Positions 12,558 through 24,030 of a stretch of DNA of 64,000 nucleotides are shown here, piece after piece. The notes under the pieces are model-generated. The model was given only the letters and a program-made list of their open reading frames with translations. It did no database searches and was not told where the DNA came from. A program made the position numbers and the translations under genes. How positions within the stretch are numbered: position 1 is the stretch's first letter; each line of letters starts with the position of its first letter. This stretch comes from Hemerocallis citrina (lineage: Eukaryota; Streptophyta; Magnoliopsida; Asparagales; Asphodelaceae): the NCBI GenBank assembly GCA_017893485.1, contig JACEHZ010000589.1, positions 1,552,501-1,616,500 on the forward strand. The letters are read 5' to 3'.

Positions 12558-12820
12558 ATCATAGTTATAAAGGAATGCACTTCAGGATATCTGAATCAAT
12601 ATCATAAGTCTAAGCACATCTCAAAAGGGATGAATTATAAATACTCCCCGAACAATTTTGGTTAGTAACCAGTTTTACACTAAATGGAAAAAAGTAAATG
12701 AGAGTGTGCAATACTTACTTTAAGAGATGCTTGAAGCCATGTTTATCCAGAACATATAGATCTTAACATAAAGATTTTATCTGAAGCATAAGCAAGAAAT
12801 TATAAATGGAATATGATTTT

Positions 12821-12851
<31 letters not shown>

Positions 12852-12915
12852 GGGGGGTGTGCGTGTGTGTGTGTGTGTGTGTTAGCAACAGTGATAATGT
12901 AATTATAATATGTAC
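12558..12915. repeat. T14-G27-(TG)n run in Helitron-1 interior
   Basis: Fourteen T (12817-12830), then 27 G (12831-12857), then a TG/CG dinucleotide repeat. No gene around it. G runs this long are prone to slippage and to assembly error. Confidence 0.8.
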
Positions 12916-14306
12916 CTCCCCATTTGTCAATACATGACCTTTGATAGGTAAACATGATTCATCCTCAAAAGATAATTGATTAACAGAACCCAGAAACTCT
13001 AGTGGTGTATCAGACCACACAAAATCTGAAACTGATCCAACCTTCCATAGGGTGGTGACTCCATCCTCATACCTGTGTCAATAAAAATGAAAGGCTTATT
13101 ATTTATTACAGACAGGAAACAACAACAAATACTAAAACTGGAAATAGCATTCAGCTTTCTGAATTATGGAAGAAAAGAAGATAAACAATTAGCTTCTATA
13201 TTAACCAGAAAGTTAAGGTCCTTGAGATTCCATAGGGTGGTGACTCCATCCTCATACCTGTGTCAATAAAAACGAAAGGCTTATTATTTATTACAGACAG
13301 GAAACATCAACAAATACTAAAACTGGAGATAGCATTCAGCCTCCTGAATTATGAAAGAAAAGAAACTAAACAATTAGCTTCTATATTCACCAAAAAGTTA
13401 AGGTCATTGAGATTTAAGACAGCAAGTAATTTAAAAGTTAAGGTCCTTGATATAATGCAAAATGTATGTTGATAGTCTAATTATTTTTTTTTCCCATAGT
13501 TGTGCACAATAGTATGTATAAATTGAAAAAACCATGTACATTTAAATACCAACTTACCGTTTTTAAAGTTTTCAAGTAGATGTAACAGTTTTTTTTCCAT
13601 TGGATCTGCTTAGAGATTTGAGGACTCCCATTTGGCAATCTTGTGAAATACATGTTATGCAATTGTCAAAAATAAAAAAACAAAAAAAAACAAAAAAGGC
13701 ACAAACGAAGAAAAAAAAAGTCTGCTTCCTTCCTGTGCAAAAAAAATGACCTCTTATAGCGAATCTAGGAAAGTAATCTATTTTAATATCTAGGCAAGTT
13801 TTATGTTTCAAGAACAATTGATCTTTAAAAGAGCTACTACAATCTATGTGTTAATGAATATCAGAGAAAGAGAACAACTCCCTTTTAAGGAAAAGTCAAA
13901 ATTAGCACCTGACCAAGAATAAACAGTAGATATTTATATATACATGACATGCATTTATTATAGCATGAGTAAGAGAGAAAAAGAAACAATTTTTATAAAG
14001 AAAGACGATAAATTTATAAACTTTCTTATAGAAATATAACTAATTGTTCCCCAACTAAAGCACCACATGAAACCTAAGTTTCTTCCTTCTACTAACAATA
14101 AAGTTAACCCTGTGAAACAAATGACAATGTCTACAAAGTCCCTCAATTCACCAAACCTCTGAAAAATACAGTTCCTATATAGATTAGAGGGACAACTTCA
14201 TACCGATGGGCAGTGGCTTGACTCTCCAGCGTGTACATGGAGGTGGAGGGAGGAGAAGGAAGCGAGTATTCTTGTCTTGAATCTCATGCGGAGCTTCACC
14301 TTCCAT
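12916..14306 (-). pseudogene. Captured exons of an unidentified gene
   Basis: Exon 14204-14306 begins with an ATG and reads MEGEAPHEIQDKNTRFLLLP, then a proline run and RWRVKPLPI, ending at a GTATGA donor. Exon 12916-13072 lies between ACACAG and a GTACAT donor and reads YEDGVTTLWKVGSVSDFVW, later SFEDESCLPIKGHVLTNGE. A weaker exon may lie at 13563-13640. The splice phases of the two clear exons do not join directly, so an exon between them is missing or unseen. I cannot name the family, and the two exons might come from different genes. The orientation matches the other pieces in Helitron-1. Confidence 0.55.
13043..13413. repeat. 185-bp tandem duplication covering an exon edge
   Basis: Units 13043-13227 and 13228-13413 are about 90% alike. 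Each contains the acceptor and first ~30 nt of the YEDGVTTLW exon plus adjoining intron. The second copy of the exon start is cut off, so it would be a decoy splice site. Confidence 0.85.
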
Positions 14307-15461
14307 TAAATTTATCGGTTCAAATCATTCATTAATAGAATCAACCCACAATTTGGGGGAAAAAAAATAAAAAAATAGAAACTCTTCATAATAATAACTT
14401 CAAAGAATAAGAAAAAACCAAACCAAAACCTGAATCAGGCAATTATTAAGTGACCGTGAAAAAGCACTTACAAAAGATGAATGTATATTCAAACTTTTCT
14501 GTAGCTACTATTGCAACCTGCAATGATGCATTGATGCGTCCGCACAACGTGGACAACAACTCTATAGCCAAGGAAAAGACAACCATCAATACATGGATTT
14601 GGCTTACCCCATACGTTCACCCCCAGAGCCCATTTAACTTTTCTCTAAAGAAAGCTTATTTAACTGTCACAATCATCACCCTTTTCTTCTTGGTTCCTTC
14701 CTCAAATTCGCAATACCAATTGGATCGACATCTAACAGTCACGAAAAACTGATATCAAACATAGTTATTTGTTATATTATACGAATAAGTTTTTTATATG
14801 AAAAAGTGGTCTATCGTTTGGTACTCGGCCGTGGTTGCTTCAGATGAAAAAGTATCAATCTAAGTTATCTAGCTACAAATTCCTATAATTATTGTGAGTA
14901 AAAGATTAAGATCCTCTCTGATCTACTTTTGAGAGTTAAATATATACATGATGCAGCAATATAAATGCATTAATGAAAAAGAAAATAAAAAACACTAAGT
15001 ACCCTACCCACAAATATGTAGCAAACACCAATCCATAATCACCGATGATGGATCCTCTACTTAAACAAAAAAGAAATGTTATTTTCTGAACAAACTGGGA
15101 AAGAGAAATGTTGTTTTTCCAACATATCTAAAATATAATCTCCTTCTCTCCAATCTTCCAATATATTGAACTCCATGACAACCGATCTTTCATCCTCCAC
15201 CCCGATCCTTATCATATCATAGAGAGCAAAATCCAACTGAAATTGTGTCAAGCACATAATTTCTCATTGTGAGTGTCATTAGAGAACAAAGTGGCCACAT
15301 CTTTTCTTAATCAGAGTCTTCTCGCTCCATGGGAAGTATATATGTTGATAATATATGTTCAAATTCTATACCAATTCTACTAGTAGTATAACAAAATAAA
15401 AAGAGCAATTATAATTTACAAATAGATTTTAAAATGGTGAAGATTGGGCTTAAACAAACCT
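14307..15461. other. Helitron-1 interior, weak exon candidate only
   Basis: A minus-strand open stretch at 15057-15236 after a TTTCAG acceptor reads LDFALYDMIRIGVEDERS and onward. It may be an exon but I do not recognise it. The + strand frame at 14450-14752 shows no family features. Confidence 0.35.
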
Positions 15462-16347
15462 GCATTCTATCATCCACATTCTTTGAGCTTTTTATTTATA
15501 AGCACTTTAGTTTCTCCTTCTCATCGGTTATCTTGTTCAATATTAAATCCTATGAAACCAAACAATATTAAGCATAAGAACTTGCAACTGTAAATCTCCT
15601 CAATCAGTTACTTTAAAAATAGAAATTAATTAAATCCTCTTTTATCTATAAAAAAATTCCATATAGGTTTAGTTTACATTTACAGATCTCTCATGGTAAG
15701 AAAAATTAAAATATTAGGTAGTTTTTTAATTGCTACCTTGACTTTCTCCTGAAGATTCGATAATTGACACTCGAACAGACTCTTCATAGTCATGGGTATG
15801 CAAGTCGATTTACAATCTCCCACCTACTTAAGCCTTTGCAAATATAACTTCGCAAATTGCACACCAGTCAAATAAATAAATAAATAGAAGAATATACCAA
15901 GATATATAAGAAGAAATACAAAAGAAGAAACTTCACCATTGTTGATGGTGCAGCCTACAAGAGCCTCCATCGTCATTCCGTTTCTTGGGTCTCTTATTTC
16001 CATGCTTCTTCTTCTTCCTCTTTGTTTACTCTCTCCCACTCTATCAGTTTTTGATAAAAATAACTTTAGTCTTGATCATATAAGCTATATACTATAAAAA
16101 AGTGAATTTACAAAATACCATGACATTGGAATTAAATGCATATCTATAAATCTCTACACTTTAAGATCCAACTATTCAAAAAAAAAAATTGTGTTTACAT
16201 TAAAGTTCAATCAGTAAAGATAGTGCAATAGAAAGCAAGTTATGCCAAAAAAAAATCAACTTACTTATATTTTAGACTTTTAACCTTCCTCTGAAGTATG
16301 CATCAAAGACCATTTATTATCAGTTTCAACCATAGGAAGAGCAACAT
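15462..16347 (-). pseudogene. Captured four-exon fragment of an unidentified gene
   Basis: Minus-strand exons with GT-AG borders and mostly compatible phases: 16285-16347 (VALPMVETDNKWSLMHTSEE), 15937-16032 (MEIRDPRNGMTMEALVGC), about 15737-15795 (HDYEESVRVSIIESSGES) and 15462-15549 (GFNIEQDNR, later GETKVLINKKLKECG). The last exon has an in-frame TGA after DNR and TGA-TAG near its end, so the copy is dead. The acceptor of the second exon is the one that keeps the phase. Gene not recognised. Confidence 0.55.
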
Positions 16348-16990
16348 CTGAAAGTGTAACACATATTCATTCATTCATTCCAAGAACAACAATATAATAC
16401 ATTTGTTGAGTTTATGTAGTAATAAATACTTCATACATCTATTATTTGAACCACTAGTGCCCCCACAAAGAGATGCCCCACCAACAAAAGAGTGAATCCA
16501 AACCCCAAATTCGAGAACCGAAACCCTAAACCCATATGAAATTGAAAAAGATGAAAATTATAACCTTTCTATTTTAGACGATGGTTTAGAATAGGTGGAG
16601 GTGGAGGACTCACGACAGATCGAGCACCGTCAGAGCTCCAGGCGAAGGCTAACCCAGTGGCCGTCTGATTGAAAAATCGGAATGAGAGGAAATGAAAGAG
16701 GGGCAGCGGTTTTGGGGAAGGGGATGAATTGATACATTCAACCTTAACAATCCTAACTTATTAGAGTGACAAAACCCAGCAGCAGAGAGAGCGCGACTGT
16801 AAAAGGGAGGGTGTGAATATCGCTATGGGAATCGGTAGACGATCTGGACCGTTAATTCTGGATCGGACGGAGCAGAAGTGATGGCAGTTTTGTAAATTTT
16901 CAAAAAACCCAGGGTTAGTGTGGGGATCGAAAGAGGGCTAAAATTCCAGTTCCTAACGCCTTTAAGTATAGATATAGATATAGATATAGA
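16348..16990 (-). repeat. Helitron-1 5' region, shared with Helitron-2
   Basis: About 16588-16990 matches 28723-29008 with many small gaps. Shared blocks include GGGTTAG(T/A)GTGGGGATCG and CGCCTTTAAGTA next to the termini. This marks both as the same Helitron family at the 5' end. The stretch 16348-16587 holds nothing I can name. Confidence 0.7.
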
Positions 16991-17016
16991 CTAGGGTGCT
17001 TCCGCCACCCAGGTGG
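16991..17016 (-). other. Helitron-2 3' terminus: hairpin plus CTAG
   Basis: Minus-strand hairpin CCACCTGGGTGG followed by CGGAAGCACC and CTAG, then T. The stem is five pairs with a very short loop, weaker than that of Helitron-1. Confidence 0.7.
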
Positions 17017-17841
17017 TAAAGAGAAAACAGGATCCAGAAACAAAAAGACATTAACACAGAGCAATGAAATAGACAAATCCAAGCTGAGAGTACAGCTAAT
17101 GATGCTCAGCTGGTGATTTTACTTCCAGTACACAACAGAAAGTACTCTAAGAAAACAACAAATTGATTTTTGTTTCAAGTGGAAGTGCTATATCGACTTT
17201 CTTAAATCTGCCAGCAGAATGTTATTCTTGTTAAAATAAATTGGTTGAGGGTTTTGCCCAAAAGGGATTTGTTTGAGGGTTTTCTGTTATCCAGAGATTT
17301 AGGAATTCGTTTATAGCCTATGAGTTACTTCTATTAAGCAGCCCTATCTTGTTGGGCATGTGCTGCACATCAGGGTAGGACAGTCGTCTCAACACGATAC
17401 TAACAATTTCAATATGATTTTTCATAACTTTCCCTTCCAACATCCATCCATCACGACCTAGTTGGTATGGGATGTCATATCATGTCTGTTTTGGTATATC
17501 TATATGACTATATCTTTGCTTCTTCATTTATAGCTCCTGAAGGTAGCACTACATCTCCATCTTGATTAAAAGTGAGGTCTCTTTGTCTTCGATGATAGAT
17601 GTAGGCTTGGCGAAGTTACATCACTCAACCCTTGTGTGTATCTCGTTATTTGTGCTCTTCTTCCATATTGTTGGATATGCTATCTCCTGTTAATCCTAGA
17701 ACAGTACAAATTTCATCTATAATTGTTTTATGCATTCGAAATGCATCCCTCAACCAAAATATCCAATCACTTAAATGCAGAACCAAGGAATATCATTTTT
17801 AATTAAAATCTAAAAAAAACACAAACTTGGTTCAAATAAAT
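17017..17841. other. Helitron-2, region downstream of the TVP15-like gene
   Basis: Probably 3' untranslated and downstream sequence of the gene, ending at the Helitron terminus. No other exon seen. Confidence 0.5.
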
Positions 17842-19334
17842 CTATTTACTTGGCCAAGATGCTCCTCCTGCATGGAAATCATTCTCCTATACTTGAGTGC
17901 ATTTACTACAATATGATCATATGTACTCAAAGAATGTACTGCATGTCTGCAAATATGAAGTAGTGAACACTAGGAAAAACCTGTATATGTGGTTAGAGCT
18001 AGCATGTGGTCACTTCAGTAGTGCATTCTTGCATGTGTCTCCTAAAGGGACATTATCTTCCCAATATTATGTTCTGATTATTTCATGAAAACAAACAACT
18101 TAAGCATATACTCTTATTGATTCTATTTCTATCTTAAAACTATCTACTAAAGACCAACGTTGTTCTATATAATCAGAGCAGACTCAAGGAAATAATAATA
18201 CAAATTGAGCAGAACAATGCCGTATATAGTAATAGAAATGGAGTAGCAATTATTATTTAACAATCAAATTACTTCTAGAGTAAAAGGATGCATCATTATT
18301 ACCTCCAAGTCTTTAGTTGCTTGCGCTATCGTTACATTCTTGTGTTGGCGTGCACGCTTTAGGAAGCCAATACACAATACACCCTAAAATATTATTACCA
18401 ACCATTATTAATAAATACCATCAGAATCCAGATAATAGTGTTGAACATTCAGAATAGCAACATAAACTACCAAGGCAAAATTCACTATATACCCGTCCGT
18501 CCTCAAACATCAACCATTTCAGTCACTTGATTCCCAATTCTTACACACCACAGAGTCAGATTCAATAGTATTTGATCATAATTAATAAAAATAGAATATT
18601 AATACCGAGATGATGTAGGTCAATCCACAAGCCATAAGCAAGTAACTCGCAATCTCCTGAAGCAGCACTAGTTCCTTGTGTTTTTCGTAAACATCCGTAA
18701 AAGCTCTCGTCATCACAGCAACACTAAGTAAGACAAATGAAAATCAATATGAATGATCATCCCATTATTATTCACACAAACACACACACAAAACCGCAAT
18801 TCAAAGCGGATGTTAGAAGATAAAGATGACACAGTACATACAAGATTTGCAGCATTCCCCTTGCAGCCCAGTACTCCAATATCTATTTATGTTACAAAAA
18901 CAACAAACCAAATACAGTAAATAACTAATCGACTGAAATTAGGAAATGAATAAGTCAAGAAAAATTACGGAATTACCGTGCAGAACTTCATGATGAAACT
19001 CCACTCCGTCTCCGCAACCGCCACGAAAAGCGCGATCACAACCGCATAGCAACGGAATATTCCACCAAAAATCTTCAATAAACAAAAACAACAACAAATG
19101 AGATCAAGATAATGGATTGTATACACAGTAGCTGGGGTTTGGAATGCTTACATCTGATCCGTTCTTGAAGGAGAGGACGGCGGAGAGGACGTTGACGGCG
19201 ACGCAGAGGACGGAAACGACGGCGGTGAACACGCTGAAGCACCGGAAAACGATGAGAACCGGATCCGAACCCGGTCGGTGTCTTGATGACGTCAGCGTTG
19301 GGGGGTCGACGGTGGCCTCCTCATCTCTCGCCAT
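17842..19334 (-). CDS. TVP15-like (COPI-associated) Golgi membrane protein, six exons
   Basis: Exons on the minus strand: 19152-19334, 18977-19072, 18842-18882, 18606-18723, 18303-18383, 17842-17886. All introns are GT-AG and the 564 nt give 187 residues with no stop before TAG at 17842-17844. The start ATG (19334) opens MARDEEATVDPPTLTSS, then four hydrophobic segments around residues 26-56, 62-81, 94-114 and 126-150, with FRC repeated at the start of the first two. Four helices, the FRCYAVVIALFVAVAE and ARGMLQIFVAVM blocks and the length fit the COPI-associated/TVP15 family of small Golgi membrane proteins linked to vesicle traffic. An alternative acceptor five nt upstream in the last exon would give another tail. 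The gene lies wholly inside Helitron-2. Its promoter is now cut by the LTR element about 110 bp upstream of the ATG. Confidence 0.8.
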
Positions 19335-19447
19335 TAGAGCGACGGAGTGTTGTTAGTGGTTAGGGTTTGAGGTGAGGGATGAGGAAGAAGAAGCACCGAG
19401 TTGTCGCTCGGTTTTGGGTTTTCTTTTTCTTAAAACTTAGTTAAGAA
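19335..19447 (-). promoter_or_regulatory. Remaining 5' flank of the TVP15-like gene
   Basis: Only 113 bp separate the ATG from the LTR element inserted at 19448. The original upstream sequence resumes at 28585. Any promoter element further than this from the ATG has been displaced by 9.1 kb. Confidence 0.6.
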
Positions 19448-22400
19448 TGTAACTCCTGTTTCCCCGTATTTATATTTTTATACTGTATTTTTCTCAATTG
19501 TACTCTTTTACCTATTTGAGATTCCGTATTTTGTTCTGTTCAAATAAAATCGTTAATTTTTGTTTCGACTCAATCTTTGGTCCTTTTATCAAATTCGATT
19601 GTGTGCCATTTGCACCGTTCTTCATGAGAAATAGACCGATTCTTCTCTTTTATCTTTCTAATCCCCATTATTGTGCTTTTTGACCATTTCATCTGTTGGG
19701 CTCTTTTCGAAGCGGATATCCTAAAACCCTCAAACCCGCTAACCTAGTATTTAAACCCTAACCCCAACCCCTAACCCTAATACTGTTTTAACCCATATAC
19801 CCCGCCGCTACTCTCTTCTTCACCTGTTCCTTCTCCTCCGTTTTCGCAACCGCCAACCCATCTCCCGATCCCCTTCCCGTCGCCTCGCCATCGCTCCCAA
19901 TCCGCCTCGTCTCCCTCTCGTCTTCACAGCCACCACCAGACCACCGTCGTCCTCCATCGCCATTAACCCAACACTCCCGAACCCATCGCCTCGCCACTTC
20001 GAACCCATTATCCGAACGCCTCGCCACCTCGACCCCTCACCGCCTCGTCGACCCCCTCAGCACCACCGCCTCCACAAACTCCTTCGACGTCGCTCCGTCG
20101 CATCGCCACAGCGCCGCCGAATCCTCGATTCCACTTCTCCCCTGTTCGAAACCCACGAACAGAGCACCTCGCCGCGCGTCGCTTCTCGACGTCGCCGCCG
20201 CCTCGCCGCACTCCGTCGTTGCCGTAGTCGCCGCCAACGAAGCAGCCGCCGTCACTCCTCTCTCTCGAGCGCTACTCAGCCGAACGAAGAAGAAGAAGAA
20301 GATCGAAGAAGAAGAAGGAGGATTTGGGCGGGAGCAGATCGAAGCCGTCCGATCTCTTCAAGATCCGTGCGCACCGATCGCTGTTCGGTGTTCGTTCCGC
20401 AGCAGATCCAAGCGTGTTCGCTGTTCTGGGAGTGGATCCGGTGCACAGGAAAGATTCTATTGGGCGAATTTGCTGTTCCGTGTCCTACCCGCAGCCGATC
20501 CACTTGCTGTTCGCTGTTTTGGGCCGATCTTGTGTGCGGGGAAATCACGATCTCCGATCAATTTTTGGGCGCGCTTTTCGAGGATATTTCCGGGGATTTT
20601 TCTTCTCTATTTGCTTCAACAAGCGGAGATTTCAACCGTCGATTAAGGCAAGTAACCTTGTACATCTTATTGTCCTAGTACAAGTCTCTTTGAAATACCA
20701 CATGTAGTTAGTTTGTGACTCTCCTTTGAAATATCATAGTAAAACAATTTGAACCTTCAAACTCACCAATCTAAGAGTCACAAAACTTCCTCGTAATAAA
20801 TAATAATTCAATTGGACTCTTTTATCTCCTTGAACTTGCGAATCACATGGACATATGAATTAAGGACCCCTAGAAATTGTAGACGCATATAAATTTAGTG
20901 TTTTGGCAATTTATGATTATTATGACTTGAAAAATATTATTATTCGCTGTTTGATTCCCATTACCATGTATTTGTGCCACATAATGATTTTAGACACCAA
21001 ATTACATAATTCTATGAAATCTACATTAGTGAATTAATTCCCTATGTTGCTGTCTGGATTTTCTTTTGCGGTTTCGACCCACTTATCTTTGGAATTTGGG
21101 CCCGAGGCCTGAATATGAAACGTAGATCAGGATGTGTAGATGTCGATAGACTCCAGAATGATTGAATTTGGAGTTACGGTCTAGGAGATACGGCTGTTAT
21201 ACTGCAGCTGTGTCAGTAGGCGCAGTTCTGTAAAAACTGCTGTATATATTTTCTTTACAAATTATTTTCGCGGTGCAAACAGCGAGTGTTTGACCCCAAA
21301 TTTTTATATGTAGTTGCTGGACACCCTATAGGACATCCCCAATTTTTCTTAGAATTAAATTAGATTATTTCAACCCTGTTTCACATGTATAAATACAAGA
21401 ACACAAAATCTGTCTGAACAAATGTGACAAGCCGGGGGTTATGGGAAAGACTATAGAGTGGACAACATAGGTAAGTGTACTCGGAAGGGGGCCCGTGTTT
21501 CCCAAGTTGTATGTTAAATGGAACTAAGTGCCACGTAGAACTAAGTGCCACGTCATGGATGACGGGGGCCACCTCTAGAGCCTACGGGGGCCACCTCTAG
21601 AGCCCATTATGTGATTACATGATGTATGTTTGAAATCACCTGGAACTAAGTGCCACGTAGAACTAAGTGCCACGTCATGGGTGACGGGGGCCACCTCTAG
21701 AGCCTACGGGGGCCACCTCTAGAGCCCATGGTTGATCACCTGCTAGTTTGATGCCTGAGTACACCGCCCTATAGACTCCATTACTAGGTCTAAACGAATT
21801 TATTTGGCTGTAGCAACCATGTAGTATAATGGATGCATGTCGTGCTACCTAGATAGTAATAACTGCAAGACTTGAACTTGACACCTGTCACTTGATACCT
21901 GATGATATGATACATGAAATATGATACCTGAGACTGAAAGCCTGGAACTTGATACTTGGACTCGACATATGAGACCTGACAATTAAATGACATATGAGAC
22001 CTGACATTCAAAATAACATATGACACTAGACTTGAGGTTGTCGCCTGATATTAATTACCCTTATAAGTATACCTGACATGTGATTCACCACTAGCAGTTG
22101 TTATCCAATCTAGTCATTATGATGTTCCCTCTTGCCAGCTAGTCTTTGAATTTGTCACTACTTCTTAAACCTTGCTTATCCTTGATTCCAATTCTTGTTT
22201 TCCCCTTTCTTGTACTTGCTTTTACTATTTGTGGCCCTAGCTTGCACTAAGGGCATTTTCTCTTGTTTTTCCCCTTGTTTCCTGTTTATGTTTATTAAGC
22301 AGACTTGGGAGACAAGCTATCTGCTGGAATTGGCGAGCAGACATTTCAGGTTTTGCTTGGAGCAAGGATCTGTTAAATAGTTGCTTTCCTTAAGGTATTT

Positions 22401-22655
22401 ATTTCTTCTGCTGTATAAGACTTGTTTCCAAGTTTACACTTGATCCAGACATGAGAACTATTTGAATATTATTATTTGTTTAAATTGTTTTCTGTTGCTT
22501 AATAAGTTATTCATGCATGCTTGGATATATATAAATCTGGTTATATTCTTGTTATGATGCTGAGTCGATCCTACAGCTTATGGATGATGTAAAAATCATT
22601 CGCTGGGCTTCGTCACGTGCTCGTATTCCATATTTTTGGGAAGCGGGGCGTGACA
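19448..22655 (+). repeat. LARD 5' LTR
   Basis: A GC-rich, CG-rich block at about 19790-20300 gives several long but meaningless frames. Telomere-like CCCTAA sequence lies at about 19751-19786. Nested tandem repeats are at 21520-21730. A run of degenerate TACCTGA/CATATGAGACC repeats is at 21850-22030. Confidence 0.95.
21520..21730 (+). repeat. Nested tandem repeats in the LARD LTR
   Basis: A ~122-bp unit occurs twice (starts near 21521 and 21643). Inside each unit GAACTAAGTGCCACGT occurs twice and GGGGGCCACCTCTAGAGCC occurs twice. The same array is in the other LTR at about 27444-27654. Confidence 0.9.
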
Positions 22656-22665
22656 AGGTTTTTAG

Positions 22666-22677
22666 TGGTATCAGAGC
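22666..22677 (+). other. Primer-binding site for initiator tRNA-Met
   Basis: TGGTATCAGAGC is the complement of the 3' end of plant tRNA-iMet. It lies 10 nt after the 5' LTR, a little further than usual. Confidence 0.95.
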
Positions 22678-23867
22678 TCAGGTTTGGCTAATGTGTTGGT
22701 CTGACTAATACATTAGACAGGCTTGACTCAGTCAGGATTAACTCAACATTAAACAGGTCATGCAACCACATGAATAATTTAATAGTCAACTCGATCTGGA
22801 TACAAGTCTTATCCCATCCATTTTGATATCTTCATATCCAATTCTTTGACTCCTTGCTTCCTTCCATCTCTTGCATTCGTTCTGATTTGTTGATTCCTTA
22901 CTGGGTACAAATTTATTCTTCCGTACCCATATTCTTTTGATTCCAGTGCAAGCAATCTCTTATATCTGCTTGCCTCGTTGAACCCTCCTTATTCCGGTTC
23001 GTGTGTCGTTTATTGCTCTTCGTGCCTTGCATTCATCTTCAATTGTTGACTCACTTTGAGTACCATGCTAGTTATTTCTCCTCTGCTATATTCTCTTCAA
23101 TTCCAATTTTGCCCCTCGTCCTTCTTCCTTCGTATTCAATGCCTTAATATTCTTTTATCCCTTCTAGTCATCCTCCTCTTTAACTCCTTATTGGGTATAG
23201 CTTCATTTTTCTCCTACTTATTTTTCTCTTTACAATTATTTTTCCGAATACTTTCTATACTTCGATGATCAATTATTATATTTATTTTCGATCTTCTATA
23301 AAAAAATGTTTCTCAACAAAGATTTTATTATTTCGAACAATGATATATTTTAACTTCACTTTTCATTTTTGATAGACTATATATTTCTACTGGATTATTT
23401 TGATAAGACAATTCTCATTTGTTGTATAATGCTATTATTACTACTATTATTATTATTGCTATTATTTTCGCTATCCTTACTAGTATTATTGTTATTGTTA
23501 CTACTATTGATATTCTTATTGTTGTTTTCATTATTTTATTAAAATTATTAATATTAAATTGCTTCCACAAAAATGTTGGGCACAAACTATATCTTGTCTT
23601 GCATTATTATTTTTACTAGTGTTGTTGATATTTTAATATTATTGTTATTATTATTATTATTATTATCATTATTTTTGCGATTACTGTTACTATTACTGTT
23701 ATGATCATTTTTATTATCATTGTTATTTTTATTGTCATTCGTATCAATATTTTTGTTATTAATGTGGTTATTGGTATTATTATTATTTTTATCATTACTA
23801 TTATTATTATTATTAATTTGTTTTGAGCCTGAGCATGCTCAATTTATATACATTTCACAACTTCGTT

Positions 23868-24030
23868 GCAACCTAATGTCGAGATAACAAATATGCAACT
23901 CGATGTCAATGGAGGCAAATTGCAACTGGATATCGGCGAGGCAAAATGTGCAGCCGAATATTTGGATGGCAATTTGAAACCTGATGTCGTGAAGGCAAAT
24001 ATGCAACTTGATGTTAGGGAGGCAAGATTT
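23868..24030 (+). repeat. Degenerate 27-bp minisatellite
   Basis: Six units of about 26-28 bp of the form CAACTYGATGTCGNNGAGGCAAAT. The units differ at many positions, so the array is older than the insertion. Confidence 0.85.

Larger units (their letters stand above)
253..16990 (-). mobile_element. Helitron-1, gene-capturing, minus strand
   Basis: On the minus strand the element begins with TC at 16990, in a (TCTATA)n stretch followed by CTTAAAGGCG. It ends with CTAG at 253-256, preceded by a 16-nt palindrome, CCCGCGCATGCGCGGG, at 265-280. A 5' TC, a 3' hairpin then CTRR and an A/T target are the known Helitron signature. The first ~400 nt resemble the 5' end of Helitron-2. No Rep/helicase frame is visible, so it is non-autonomous. 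It spans 16.7 kb, or about 9.8 kb without the Copia element at 5639-12552. It holds exon pieces of several unrelated genes, all on the minus strand. The 5' boundary could instead be 16972, where the first complete TCTATAC lies. Confidence 0.78.

Noticed and set aside
14450..14752. A 100-codon + strand frame with a hydrophobic C-terminus
   Set aside because: No recognisable motif, no splice context, and opposite in strand to the captured exons around it.
19751..19786. Interstitial telomere from CCCTAA repeats
   Set aside because: Only a few imperfect units, present in both LTRs, so it is part of the element and not a telomere relic.
19788..20548. Several overlapping open frames in the GC-rich LTR block (repeated at 25712-26472)
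   Set aside because: Low-complexity Arg/Gly/Ala or Ser/Pro frames on both strands, identical in both LTRs, with no domain or splice pattern. They are by-products of CG-rich sequence.
21520..21730. CRISPR-like array from regular short repeats
   Set aside because: Plant LTR context, only two to four copies, and no unique spacers. It is a nested tandem duplication.
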